DNA of 29,750 nt from Conidiobolus incongruus B7586 (GCA_000697335.1 JNEM01014111.1:1-29750), one strand, 5' to 3'. Counted from the stretch's first letter, positions 1-11,310 are shown. The notes: generated by a model not told the origin, from the letters alone. Numbers and translations: made by a program.

Positions 1-200
1 AAAATAAAAAACTTTTGATAATTATTTTTTAGATTAAATATGATTAAATTAAATAGTAAATTTTTAAAGTTTAATTTCTTAATAAACACAAATTATATAT
101 ATATATATATTGAAATTAATAATATGCTACAAAAATTAAAATTTAAAAAACTTCTAATATTTTAATTTTTAGTTAATAATTATATTGAACTATAAATTAA
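1..200 (-). mobile_element. mariner-like DNA transposon remnant, 5' end only
   Basis: Positions 1-110 align with 24824-24928, and positions 108 to about 190 align with 26566 to about 26650. These are the two pieces of the mariner-like element that a Tc1-like insertion splits further right. The first 20 bases are identical to 24824-24843. In that other copy the region is the N-terminal side of a minus-strand transposase, so this is the 5' portion of a second copy whose body lies left of the window. The outer boundary is not sharp. No intact frame remains. Confidence 0.55.
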
Positions 201-2760
201 ATATGATAATTAAAATGTTATTCAATATTATTTTTTTTAAAATTATTATATTAAACTTTAATTGTTAATATATTTAAAAAGTTATAATATTTTGAGATTT
301 TGATCTTCTATAATAATAATAATAATTGATTTAATATACCTAAATTGTATATCACTACTTTGAAATATTTATTTTTGTATTGTTTTATTAAAAAAGAATA
401 TCAAAACTTTCATACAAGTAAAATGATAATAAATTTACATTTAATCATTGTTTGATAGCCCGAGAGATGAAAAAAATATTATTTGATCGATATTCAAATG
501 ATAATAAAATACACTTATATATTATATAAACAACTCTAGCCAATTCTTAATAATTTTGATTTAAGTTATTTTGATTAATTACAGTGGAATTGGGTTTGTC
601 CGTTAAAAGTTATAAAAATATTCCAAGTTTCATTAATTGGAACATAGTGGAGTATTAATGTAATTAAGTAAGAAAAGATAATCAAAATTAATATATTTGT
701 TAATTCTGTATAGCATATCAAGATTCAGAGAAATATAATATAAAATTAAAGTGTTTGTTTATTGAATTAATCAGACAAAAGATATCAATATAATATTATA
801 CAGTTTATACTAAAGTATATATCTTATTACTTTATTAGCTCAGACGAAAGATGAAGAGAACAGTAAAACTATCAACTACTGACATATTAACATTGCCTTG
901 AATTTTTTTCAAATATTTAAAAATAAACCTAGAATTATAATCAAGAAATATAATAAAGAAGGATCTATATATTTAATCCCAGTAATTATGTAATTAATTT
1001 TGAAATAATTACTATTATACACCAATGAAACTCATATAAATTTTTTAAATATATTCCATATCAAGATAATTATTGTATATTTCAATAAATTTTCAAAAAT
1101 CCATAATAAAAATTAATTTGAAAAAGATTATAAAAAGAACTTTAGAATTCTATTATAATACTACTGTGATATATATATATATATATATAATAAATTTTAC
1201 TCATTGAAAGTTACTAAATTATATTTGATAAATATCATAATACCAATAATATGACTCACAATATTGGAAGAAATAATAATAATAATAATATAAATGATAT
1301 AAATAAAATAATTTGTGGTAAATTTCCATATTAAGCAATTTATTTAAAAATAATGAAAACAAAAAAAAATAATTTTAACTTTATTAACTAGGAATTAAAA
1401 TAGAGAAAATAATTTAAATATAAAATTTAAGAAAATTTGAGTTAATAAAAATACCCCAAGTTTTTTCCTTTTGTTTTTTAAAAAAAATTAATTTTGCCGA
1501 ATTCAAATTTTTTGATTCAATTTTAAATAATATTTTGGTGTATGGATAAAAATTTAAAATCAAAGAATGGAGTATTATAACTTTTAATTTGAAACCTTGG
1601 ATTTTTTTTCAATTGTCAAAATTACTTTGAGAGGGTAAATTGCAAGTTAGTATATCGGATCAAAATATTAATAAAATAATTATTATCAAAATGAGAAAAT
1701 TTATAGTTATTAATGATTTCATAAAATAATAATTGATCAAATTAATAAATTACAATCTTCAGCTGAAAATTAGTTAAATTCACATTTAATTAATTTTATA
1801 TTAATATAATTTTGGATTTTTATATTACCTCAAAATTATTTGTATAAAAAAGAAAAAAAAATTATGAATTTTTAAATATATATATATTGATTATTTAAAG
1901 AATTTTAATGTAAAAATCAATCATTTATAAATGAATTAACAATGTGATGATATTTCATAAAACAAATTTTTTTCATATGAGAATTAAAAATTAATTTTTA
2001 ATATTTAATTATTATAAATTTAATAAATAAAATAATTTTATAATAGAAATTATTAATATCTTTAGAAATATATGTATTAATTTATATAAGATTATAAATT
2101 CATTAAAATTTATATCTTATTTTGTTATTAAATTACTCTTAATAATTTGAATTTTTAATATTATGGTTCATATTAAGTAGTTTAATTTTTAAGGTATATT
2201 ATAATATCATCCATTATATGAAAAATATCTCTTAAACTGGTAATATATTGATGAATGTAATATATTTTAAGGGATATTCTAAGGATCTAGAATTAATTAT
2301 TCTTGTTATAATAATTGCTCTTTTCTAATTAAAAATTGATAAAATATTAATATAATTACTTTAATTTTAAAATATTTATTTTATTTTCTTTAATATTTAA
2401 TATGGTAATTTTTTAATTAAGTATTATTATTATTATTGTTATCTATATATTTTGATATAATATTACTTAATATCATATTATATTTAAATTATTATTTTAT
2501 AAATTAAAAAAACAAAATACAATATTTTGACATCTAAAATCGTTATTAAATTATATTTACACATAATTAACTCAATTTTACAAGTCCACTAAATCACCTT
2601 ATAAATTTTCCCATTAAACCCCCTATTAAGGGGCAAATCATAAAAGTGGTCTAAATTATAAATTTGTCGGATATGAAATAATTTAAAATTTACGTTAAAT
2701 TTGAACAAAGATTATTACTTAAATTAATTGTGATGGGTGGCTTGATAATCATCTTATCTC
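201..2760. other. A+T-rich intergenic region, no gene seen
   Basis: This stretch holds AT and AAT/ATA microsatellites (about 1171-1189 and 1271-1290) and poly-A/poly-T runs. I see no open frame of useful length, no tRNA and no convincing exon on either strand. Confidence 0.6.
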
Positions 2761-2764
2761 AAGG

Positions 2765-2773
2765 TATATAAAT
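2765..2773 (+). promoter_or_regulatory. TATA box of first elongase gene
   Basis: TATATAAAT lies in a slightly G+C-richer context about 120 bp before the ATG at 2891. It is the only good TATA-like motif close to this start. Confidence 0.45.
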
Positions 2774-2890
2774 ACTCATTAATTGAACAATCGATACAAA
2801 TGATTATTAATTAAAATTTTATAAAAACAATTTAAAAATTGAAATTTTTTTTAATTATTTAGCTTTATAGTGTTAAATTAAATATAATCA

Positions 2891-3992
2891 ATGATAGTCA
2901 ATAAAGTCGCTGATAGTATTTATTCTAAATTTACAACGGGTAAGTCATTAGAAGATTTTCACTTTACCCTTGGAGAGACGATATTATCAGGATATTATCA
3001 AACTTTGACCATATGCGCATCTTACTTGGTTGTTATTTTCACGACGCAGTACTTGATGAGGGATTATAAACCTTTCAAACTCAAGACAGCTTTTCAAGTT
3101 CACAACTTGTTTCTCTCCATCCTCTCTCTTGTTATGCTAGTTGGTTTCTTGGAAGAAGTTGTACCCATGTGGTGGTCCCACGGTCTTTACTACTGCGTCT
3201 GTAACCATAGTGCATTTACTAACAGATTATCATTCTGGTTATATTTGAATTACTTGACCAAATTTTATGAACTTGGAGATACTTTATTTTTAGTATTAAT
3301 GAAGAAAGAATTAAGTAAGTACTTTTAATATTTAATTTTGATTAATAATTATAATATTGCCATTATCCTTAAAACAAAATAGATTAAATTGATTATATAT
3401 TTGATTAATTAATTTATTCTCACATATGAATTCATTTATTATTGGATGAATAATTTATTTGAGATTTTTTTTTGGATATTTTCCTTGAAATGATGTCATT
3501 GGATATGTTAATTTATATTGATAAATTTAGAATTCTTACATTGGTACCACCATGCTATGACAGCTATTTTATGTCAAATAGAACTTGAAGCTAATACTCC
3601 TATCGTAAGTCCTATTTTCAAATAATTTACCTAATATACTAATTATTCTCTAGTCTTGGGTGGTTGTTACTCTCAATCTTTTTGTTCATGTAGTTATGTA
3701 TTATTATTATTTCCTCGCTTCCCTTAACATTCGAGTATGGTGGAAGAAGTATATTACAGTATTGCAAATTACTCAATTTGTCATCGATATGGCATTTGTC
3801 ATTCCTGCCAGTTATATGGTCATGAATCATCTTCACTTTCCATCTCTTCCCAGCATTGGCCACTGTCACGGAACCGCTTGGGCTGCTCTTTTCGGATCAG
3901 GTCTCCTATTCTCATATTTAGTACTCTTTATCCAATTTTTTATTAATACTTACAATACTCCCAAGAAATCCAAAGAAACCAAATCCAATTAA
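2891..3992 (+). CDS. ELO family (GNS1/SUR4) fatty acid elongase, copy 1
   Basis: This is a membrane 3-ketoacyl-CoA synthase of the ELO family, which condenses malonyl-CoA with acyl-CoA in the ER to lengthen fatty acids. By splice signals and frame the exons are 2891-3314, 3531-3604 and 3654-3992, giving 278 residues, normal for fungal ELOs. Exon 1 encodes several hydrophobic segments and the family signature NYLTKFYELGDTLFLVL. The short exon 2 encodes the histidine box in FLHWYHHAMTA. Exon 3 encodes LNLFVHVVMYYYYF and RVWWKKYITVLQITQF. The tail is Lys-rich, as in ER-resident elongases. Intron 1 is 216 bp, long for this window; intron 2 is 49 bp. A same-strand paralogue with the same exon sizes starts 2.8 kb downstream. 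Family assignment is firm, but chain-length preference cannot be read from sequence. Confidence 0.93.
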
Positions 3993-6680
3993 AATAATTA
4001 GTGGACTACAGGCGATTTTATGATAGATATCAATCGGTCATAATTAATATACTATTATTATTCATATATATATATATATATATATGATCCTGATAATTTT
4101 CCATTGTAATTTGAATAATTTTCAGTTATATAATAAAATAAATTAATTCAAAATTAATTAATTTTAATAAATTATTATTATTTAATATTTATAATAATTA
4201 AATTAATATAGATTATTTTTATTAAGTAAAAATTTTTTTTAAATTATATTAATCTATTATATTAAAATTTAATTTTTTTTTGGAATAATCTATTAAAATA
4301 ATCTCATTACATTAAAATCCTAGTTAGTTAAACTTATACTACATTATTTATTATATCATTTAATCCATAATAGAATTATTATTATTATTATTATTACTAT
4401 TTATTATTCAAATCTATTTATTTTTTTTATTAATTTATTATTAATTTTAATATTATATAATACTAATATATTCTTTTAGAATAAAGTTAGATTTAATAAT
4501 AAATATTTTTTTAATGAATATTATTATTAAGGTTTACATTACTCATATATTTTATAATATTAAGTGAACTTTAGTCTAGTTTTTAAGTTATACTAAAAAT
4601 TTTAATTGATTTAACTGTTTAAATTGGAAGAGAAATTAATTTTTCATAGTTAATATATTTTAATGGATTTAAATTATTAAATTAATTCTATTATTATAAG
4701 ATTTTTTTGCATATTTTAAATTCCTCAAATATCTATTAACCTAATTGAATATATTGACAATATCTAAATCTGTATTATTTTTGATAAAATATTGATTTAT
4801 AAAATACTATTATAAACAGTTAATAATATACATTCATTTTGATATCAACACATATAATTTCATATAATCAAACTCATATAATATGATAGAATCTAGTAGA
4901 TATGTGAGTTTAATAAAGATCAAACTCATAATGAATTCTTGGTAAATATAGATTATAGTTAAAATAAAACAAATGATTCAAATACTTGAATATTGAATTA
5001 GCTTTATAACTATATACACAGTAAAAATATCAATTGATTATAGTGGAAATAATTGGATTAATATTAGTCATGTTATATTTAATGCTAGATTTGATATATT
5101 TCAAGTTTGAATATTTTTGATAATCTGAATAGTTGTTAGTATTATAAAATAATGTATTAGGAATTGTTAAAATATGTTTATATTTTCTATTTAAGTTTTA
5201 TATAGAAAATTCTTTTAAAACAATTGATTTATCCATTATGGATCCATTAAAATTATTGATAATAATATCATCTTTTTTGATATCAATTTCAATTATATTG
5301 GAATTGATGTAAATTTAAAATATTATAAAATTCATTAAATTAATTCATTTTTCCTAATATTAATCTCTAGTCATTTATCTACTGCTGAGTTTCATAAAAT
5401 AAAACCTGAAAATATAAAATTTATTATATAAATTTGTCTGACGGATTTATGGAATTAAGTGTTTTTTAAATTCTGAATTGAGATAAGATTGAAAATTTTG
5501 AACTTCATCTAAGTTTATATATAAATTATATTTGCATTATATAACAAAGTATTAAACTAATAGATTATATTAATTTTTGCGATTATAATAAATATTAAAG
5601 TGTAAAATTACGTAATATTAATAAATTTAAATTCAAAGGTTGTAATCAAGTGAAATCTGATCAATACCGTTTACAAAATATGTATTATATTCTTATAGCA
5701 TAGTAAAAAGTTGATTTAAAATCAAAAACAATTCATTAAATTATCGAATTATTTTTCAAGTTTATTATCCTTCAAATCTATATAAAATTTATATAAAAAT
5801 AGTAATTATTTTAGTTTATTTAAGTATATTGAATATATTACAAAATAATTGGTTTTAATAAGATTATTATTATTATTCAAAAAATATACTAACCTCAAAT
5901 TATAATTTTAATATAATCAATATATATATATATATATATTTATAAAAGAAATAATCATTTTAAAATTTATTAAACAAAAAATCAAATGATACTAATACTG
6001 AATTCAAAGTTCTACAGCGGTCTTTTATTTCTATTTTATCAATACAATTTATATTTAGAATAGTAGCTAAATTTTAATAATATATAATATCACAATCTTT
6101 CATAGTGCTTCCATTCACATATTATATATTTCGATTGAATTCTCAATAATTTAAATATTTGTATTAGAAATTTATAAAATTTAATTTGTTATAAATTTCT
6201 ATTGTTTAGATGATCAATTCTTTAGTTTGTGCGAAAATGTAACCAATTTCATATTTTAAAGTAGGGATTCTATTTAGAACTATTTTGATTATCACTGTTA
6301 ATAAACTGAAATTTTTTTGTTTATTTGATATATATTAACAATCTCAATTTGAATTAAAATTATTTGAAAAATTGAAATTTAAACTATAAACTAATGTCAC
6401 TAGATATATAAATCTATGTTTTAAAATTTATATCAATTTGATTTATACATACTGGATACATAATGCCGATTCTAATTTTGGAATATACCAGAGAAAAAAT
6501 TTGGTAATATCCCCACCATTACTCTAATTCATTTATATTAAATTTTGAACATTTGATCGACATACTCCTTTACTAAACACATAGTCAATTAGTTGATATT
6601 TGCTCCTTTTTAATATTTTGGCAGTTCTATTATTATTTTGGGAATATCTTTAACCATATAATTTTCCTAAATTGAAGAAA
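3993..6680. other. A+T-rich intergenic region between the two elongase genes
   Basis: About 2.7 kb with AT and TTA microsatellites (for example 4065-4085, 4378-4396 and 5917-5940). No open frame, RNA gene or recognisable element was seen on either strand. Its length suggests the tandem pair is an old duplication rather than a fresh unequal crossover. Confidence 0.55.
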
Positions 6681-6688
6681 TATAAAAG
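6681..6688 (+). promoter_or_regulatory. TATA-like motif of second elongase gene
   Basis: TATAAAAG occurs about 135 bp before the ATG at 6818, close to the spacing of the TATA motif in the first copy. Confidence 0.4.
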
Positions 6689-6817
6689 GTTCATCATTGA
6701 GAAATTTTGATGATTTTTAATGATTACAGAAAATAATAATATTGATTTTTAACTGATAAGATATTAATTTAGATATATCATTTAGCACTTAATAAAACCA
6801 CGATATTTTATAAAATA

Positions 6818-7849
6818 ATGATTGTCAATTATCTTGCAGATATTCTATACTCTAAAGTCTATCCCGGTAAAACCCTTGAGAGTTTTCAATTTGTCCTGGG
6901 AGAAACTAAACTATCAGGATATTACCAAGCATTAACCATATGTTCATGTTATTTAGTAACTATCTTTACCACTCAACACTTGATGAGCTTCCAAAAAGCT
7001 TATCACCTCAAAATCCCATTTCAAATTCACAATGCATTCCTCTCCATACTCTCTCTGGTTCTGCTATTAGGTTTGGTGGAAGTAATTACTCCAATTGTCT
7101 ACACTCATGGAATTTGGTACAGTATTTGCGATTCCAGAGCATATACCAACCGACTCGAATTTTGGCTCTACGTGAATTATTTAACTAAATTTTACGAACT
7201 TTTAGATACTGTTTTTTTGGTGTTGAAGAAGAAAGAACTGAGTAAGTATAGTTTAATAATTTTTAATATTGAATTTTTTTTTGAAATTTATATAAGTTTA
7301 TGAAAAATAATTTTTAATAATTAAATTAATAAGATGAAATTGAATATTCAATATTGGGACATATATATTAATCAATAATGAAATTTTTACAGAATTCTTA
7401 CATTGGTATCATCACTCTATGACAGCTATTTTGTGCCAAACTCAACTTGAATCGAGCAATCCTATTGTAAGCATTTTTTATTAATATTCTATCCTGGATA
7501 CTAATTATTTTTGTAGGCATGGATAGTGGTAGCACTCAATCTCCTAGTCCATGTAGTCATGTACTACTACTATTATTTAGCATCCATGAACATCCGAGTA
7601 TGGTGGAAGCAATACATCACCGTTTTACAAATCGCTCAATTCGTCACAGATATGCTCTTCGTCATGCCAACTACTTATATAATTTTAAATAATTTTTACT
7701 TTTCATCACTTTCAAATATTGGAAAATGTCACGGTGCCCCTTTTTCATTTGTGTTTGGAACAGGATTGTTATTTTCGTATTTAATACTGTTTATTAATTT
7801 TTATTTAAAGACTTATAAGTCTTCAGAAAAAAAGGGAAATCTAAATTGA
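6818..7849 (+). CDS. ELO family (GNS1/SUR4) fatty acid elongase, copy 2
   Basis: A second ER elongase of the same family. Exons are 6818-7241, 7393-7466 and 7517-7849, giving 276 residues. Exon 1 (424 bp) and exon 2 (74 bp) have exactly the same lengths and intron phases as in copy 1, showing tandem duplication of an already spliced gene. The histidine box reads FLHWYHHSMTA, preceded by NYLTKFYELLDTVFLVL and followed by LNLLVHVVMYYYYYL. The proteins are similar along their length; exon 1 looks roughly two-thirds identical by eye. They differ most in the lumenal loop around residues 85-110, which could alter substrate length. Intron 1 is 151 bp and intron 2 is 50 bp. All family motifs are intact, so it should be functional. 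Confidence 0.93.
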
Positions 7850-8318
7850 ATTAGTTAATAAGTATTATGATTTTGGAGTATTATTAATGAAATATTTTTT
7901 ATAATTTTGATAATTTTATATTGAATTTTATTATTCGATCAATATTATTCATTAATTACATATATATATATTGAATCTTGCTTTATCAATGTAATGGATT
8001 TTTAAATTTCTAATGTATATACTATACTCAATAATCGATTTGTAAAAAAGTTTATGGTTTGATAAATATTTAATTCAAGTATTAACAATCATTTGATTAT
8101 ATATTCATAATATTTTTTAAGTATAATTTTCCAATATCATTTCAACATCATAATTATTTAAAGAAGTTAATTATTCGTTTATTAAGGGACAAAATAGAAT
8201 AATTGATAAAATCAGTTGAAATTATGGTAAGATTAGGATATTAGATGGCTATTAATTTAATTATAAGAGAGTGCTACGAAATAGAAGCACTTTCGCTGGT
8301 ATGCAAGCTGCTTCCAAT
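7850..8318. other. intergenic, convergent between elongase 2 and the Trp-rich gene
   Basis: A+T-rich spacer between two converging genes. It probably contains both 3' untranslated regions. No further feature was seen. Confidence 0.5.
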
Positions 8319-8825
8319 CTAATACCATGGACCACCCCAAGGGCGACCCCAAGGACCACCCCATCCCCAAGGACGGCCCCATCCCCATCCCCAAGGACGA
8401 CCCCATCCCCATCTACCACCCCATCCCCATCTGCCACCCCATCCCCATCCGCCTCTCCAACCCCATCTACGGCGACTCAAATTCGAAGTTTCATCAGGAT
8501 TAGCACCCAAATTCTCGCGCTCTGATTCCCCTTCAACAGCTAAATCAGCAGGGTCAGCAACACTGGGAAGAGTTCCCAAAGCAGCAGGAGTTGGCTTATC
8601 ACTATCTTCCAGTTTAGGCTCTTGGAACTTCTCATCGCGTCTGTGCAACTTCATCAATTCAGGATTAGCAACCAATACACCAGATCCCATCAATTCCAAA
8701 TTTTCCTTCAATGGATTTCGAATCACAATTAAATTGTCACCCGAGGTGGTTGGAAGGATCCATTGGTGGATTGGGTTTGCAATTGCAAAGGTTAGTAAGG
8801 AGGTTAAAATTAAATTATATTGCAT
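8319..8825 (-). CDS. secreted precursor with cationic Trp/Gly-rich tail
   Basis: Single-exon gene of 168 residues; no known family recognised. The start at 8825 is preferred over an in-frame ATG at 8849 because it begins directly with a signal peptide (MQYNLILTSLLTFAIA) and sits about 60 bp from the TATA box, as in neighbouring genes. Residues 17-117 are a hydrophilic pro-region with HRR at 61-63 and an acidic half (about 64-117). A tribasic RRR at 118-120 looks like a Kex2/furin site. The last 48 residues are nearly all Trp, Gly, Arg and Pro, with 16 Trp in units such as WGWGGR and GRPWGWG. This architecture would release a cationic, Trp-rich peptide. It could be antimicrobial, membrane-active or structural; all are inference. 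The gene faces elongase 2. Confidence 0.75.
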   Translation of the reverse strand: MQYNLILTSLLTFAIANPIHQWILPTTSGDNLIVIRNPLKENLELMGSGVLVANPELMKLHRRDEKFQEPKLEDSDKPTPAALGTLPSVADPADLAVEGESERENLGANPDETSNLSRRRWGWRGGWGWGGRWGWGGRWGWGRPWGWGWGRPWGWGGPWGRPWGGPWY

Positions 8826-8884
8826 CGTTTTAAATTTAAACCAAAGCAAAATTTACTAATGTTTTTTTATTGCTAATTCTTTCA

Positions 8885-8892
8885 TTTATATA
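8885..8892 (-). promoter_or_regulatory. TATA box of Trp/Gly-rich precursor gene
   Basis: TATATAAA on the minus strand lies 60-67 bp before the ATG at 8825. The same spacing recurs in the three other secreted-protein genes of this window. Confidence 0.5.
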
Positions 8893-9640
8893 TTATTATT
8901 AGAAATATTAATAGTTTAAAAAATTATATAATATAAATAATTTAAAGGTTAATTACATCATAATATTAGAATTTCAATTTAAATAAATTTTTATTTATTG
9001 ATATAAAGTTTAATTTGAAATTATAAATTGGATAAATTTTCTATAATTGGAATTAAAAGGTTAATGGTCCTTATTGTTGATAATATAATGATTATGCTAT
9101 TTTTTCAAGTTATAAACCAAAATAAAATAATTTTTTTTAATTATAGTAAGAGTATAATTTCAAAATTTTATAATTTATATTTTATTGACTTTAAATGAGA
9201 ATTATAATTTATCTTTATTAACAAATCTATTGAATATTTCATTAAAGTTTATATTTTAATAATTTTAAACTATTTCAACTTTGAATATATTATATACCTA
9301 TTAAAATTGAATATAACAACTTTAATAACATTATTTAGTATTTGAACTAAAAATAACTATATTGAAATAATGAGTTTAATTTTTTATCATTTATATCGAT
9401 ACTGATAAAAAAATATTTACTTTTAAATTCATCCAAGTTCATAATTATTTCATTTTATTAATTTTATATTAACAAGTAATTTATTTTATTTAATAATAAT
9501 GGATTCAAATACAATAAATACTAAATTATTGTAAAAGGTTATAAATCAAATAAATTCATATTGAAATTCATATTAATATTAAATAATTTAAATTCATTTT
9601 TTATATTGAATTTGTAGTGTGTTTGATTGTATTAAATCAT
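8893..9640. other. A+T-rich intergenic region
   Basis: Very A+T-rich, with no gene seen. Its right edge at about 9640 is a sharp change to a clearly G+C-richer block. Confidence 0.5.
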
Positions 9641-9841
9641 TTATATTGAAAATTCGTCAGAAATTGTCGGCGGTATGAGGCCACGAAGAGCTACAGCAGT
9701 TATTTTTTCAGCAATACAAGTCGTGATGACCTGTAGAAAGAAGCTAAATAAGAGAGGAACATGCTCGAAAAGTCCTCGCGCGATAGGAGTAGCTACTGTG
9801 CGATCATAAGGTTGAGTAGGATACGGAACAGGAAGGGTCAT
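9641..9841 (-). CDS. short hypothetical ORF, possible relative of the inverted-repeat ORF
   Basis: 66 codons in a G+C-richer block, with ATG at 9841 preceded by a pyrimidine-rich leader. The middle is hydrophobic. Starting at PIARGLFEHVPLLFSFF it resembles RIARGLIIGSLLQLIG of the inverted-repeat ORFs at 17071 and 17482. A second shared LIP motif sits about 33 residues later in both. This may be a distant third copy of that unknown family. The match is short and weak and the reading frame may be chance. No function can be assigned. Confidence 0.28.
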   Translation of the reverse strand: MTLPVPYPTQPYDRTVATPIARGLFEHVPLLFSFFLQVITTCIAEKITAVALRGLIPPTISDEFSI

Positions 9842-10164
9842 TTAAAGTAGAATAAATGATTTTATTAATTTCAAATGGTTCGAGGCATATTATAGGTAAA
9901 GGGAAAAAAGAAAGTAGGAGGTAGAAAGGATAATTATTGGACAAAGAGAAATCCAAGCAGGAGCGAAATCGTATTAAGGTGAGCATTTGTAGTATTATAC
10001 TAGTCATGGCTTCTAGGTTAGGACATGACGTTGAGAGAATATGGAAGGTGTATTGTTTCAAGCCATGAGAGTAATCCTTATTGATAATTTTAATATGGCA
10101 CCTCATATTTGAGATTATTCTAATAAATCGCAAATTACTTACTTATGGATAATATAAATTCAGC

Positions 10165-10542
10165 ATATGAGGTTATTTGTAATATGATATCACGAGCCAG
10201 GTGACTCCCTTCTATCAAAGTATTCTTAAATAAACCTAATGTTAAAGTTATTTCCCCCTCGCATGCCATCTGCTCCAGCTCTATCTTTTAATTGACCGAT
10301 GATGAAAGTTACCGAAGAATCTCATGATCACCTTACCCAATTCACTCTATATAAAACTCGTAATTAGAGCTATCCTCAACAAGTGTTTGATCTGGGTCCT
10401 CGCAGCTATTTGATCTAAACCAATAAATCCCCTATCTCCCTAACACTTACCTGGAATTCACCAGATCTCCCTTTTATTTAAACTACTCTGTACACGGCTT
10501 TCCCAAGACTTGTTAATGATATATAAAATATGAGTTATTCAT
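10165..10542 (+). mobile_element. possible solitary LTR-like element
   Basis: A block of about 350 bp, G+C-richer than its surroundings and without an open frame. It starts TGTAATATGATATCA, has a good TATA box (TATATAAAA at 10348-10356) and an AATAAA signal (10422-10427) in LTR-like order. It ends near a degenerate inverse of its start. Near-identical 12-13 bp direct repeats (ATATGAGGTTATT at 10165 and ATATGAGTTATT at 10529) flank it. The family is not identifiable and the element would be old and incomplete. Alternatives are a diverged promoter region or other foreign DNA. Confidence 0.3.
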
Positions 10543-10891
10543 TTGAGGTAATTACGATCTCAGGTTAAAATTTGATATTTTAATATCAATATATATTATT
10601 GATATAAATTTAATAAACAAAATATATTACTTTGGTAATTCATCTCAGTAATCAATTTTAAAAATTTAACATATTATTTTAATATGGATTTTTTCATTTT
10701 GTTAACGATATTGTAGCAATTATCAATGGTTAACCATTAAAATGTAAAAACTATATTAAGTATTGAAGGTTAACACAATATAAACATAAAAAAAGTTGAA
10801 TTAAAACAAATAGTAGTTAGATTAACTCAGTATTTAAAACTCATAATATTTTATTAAAAAATTAGACCAATACGATATTAGTGGAAAAAGA
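10543..10891. other. A+T-rich spacer downstream of the Gly/Tyr-rich gene
   Basis: Ordinary A+T-rich sequence that probably contains the 3' end of the minus-strand gene at 10892-11242. Nothing else was seen. Confidence 0.45.
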
Positions 10892-11242
10892 TTAAAATCT
10901 TCGATAACCACCGCGATAGCCTCCTCCACGATAGCCTCCTCCATAGAAACCACCGCGATAGCCTCCTCCGTAGAAACCACCGCGATAGCCTCCCCCGTAG
11001 AAACCACCGCGATAGCCTCCTCCACGATAGCCTCCTCCATAGAAACCACCTCGATAACCACCTCCTCTAAAATAAGCACGACGATTGTGATTTCCTAACT
11101 GAGGATCAGCTGACTGAGTATCTACAGCACGTTCAGCATCCAACTCGGTCAAAATTGGACGATCAGCAATTTCCACGGGACTGTCAAGAACAACCGGAGA
11201 TGCCAAACAAAAAGGCAATAAACTCAAAATTAAAAACTTCAT
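10892..11242 (-). CDS. secreted precursor with Gly/Tyr/Arg repeat tail
   Basis: Single-exon gene of 116 residues. MKFLILSLLPFCLA is a signal peptide. Residues 16-53 form an acidic pro-region (EIADRP, TELDAERAVD). RR at 54-55 is a likely Kex2 site. Residues 56-116 are repeats of GGGYRGGFY and GGGYRGG ending YRRF, giving a cationic, aromatic, Gly-rich tail. The plan matches the Trp-rich precursor at 8319-8825, although the tails are built from different units. Glycine-rich secreted repeats are known as antimicrobial peptides, cell-wall proteins and adhesives; which applies here cannot be told from sequence. Near-identical DNA units suggest recent repeat expansion. The opposite and shifted frames also appear open only because the repeat lacks stops. 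Confidence 0.78.
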   Translation of the reverse strand: MKFLILSLLPFCLASPVVLDSPVEIADRPILTELDAERAVDTQSADPQLGNHNRRAYFRGGGYRGGFYGGGYRGGGYRGGFYGGGYRGGFYGGGYRGGFYGGGYRGGGYRGGYRRF

Positions 11243-11303
11243 AACTCAAATCCAATTAAAGTTTTGAAATATTTTTCATCTTATCTCTTCAGCATTCTTA
11301 TGT

Positions 11304-11310
11304 TTTTATA
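11304..11310 (-). promoter_or_regulatory. TATA box of Gly/Tyr-rich precursor gene
   Basis: TATAAAA on the minus strand lies 62-68 bp before the ATG at 11242, in a context of otherwise unremarkable sequence. Confidence 0.5.

Noticed and set aside
3639-3946. ORFs overlapping elongase exon 3 on both strands
   Set aside because: Shadows of the elongase frame, which carries the family motifs.
8271-8525. Plus-strand Pro/Thr/Ser-rich ORF resembling a mucin-like repeat protein
   Set aside because: It is the antisense of the Trp/Gly-rich tail. The minus-strand frame has a signal peptide, a TATA box and a coherent precursor layout, and this frame has none.
9804-10133. 109-codon minus-strand ORF upstream of the 9641 ORF
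   Set aside because: Composition is irregular, there are no recognisable motifs, and it overlaps the start of the neighbouring ORF. Most likely chance in a G+C-richer block.
10834-11079. Minus-strand Glu/Val/Ala-rich repeat ORF
   Set aside because: It is a shifted frame of the Gly/Tyr/Arg repeat. The repeat lacks stops in several frames, and only the frame at 10892-11242 starts with a signal peptide.
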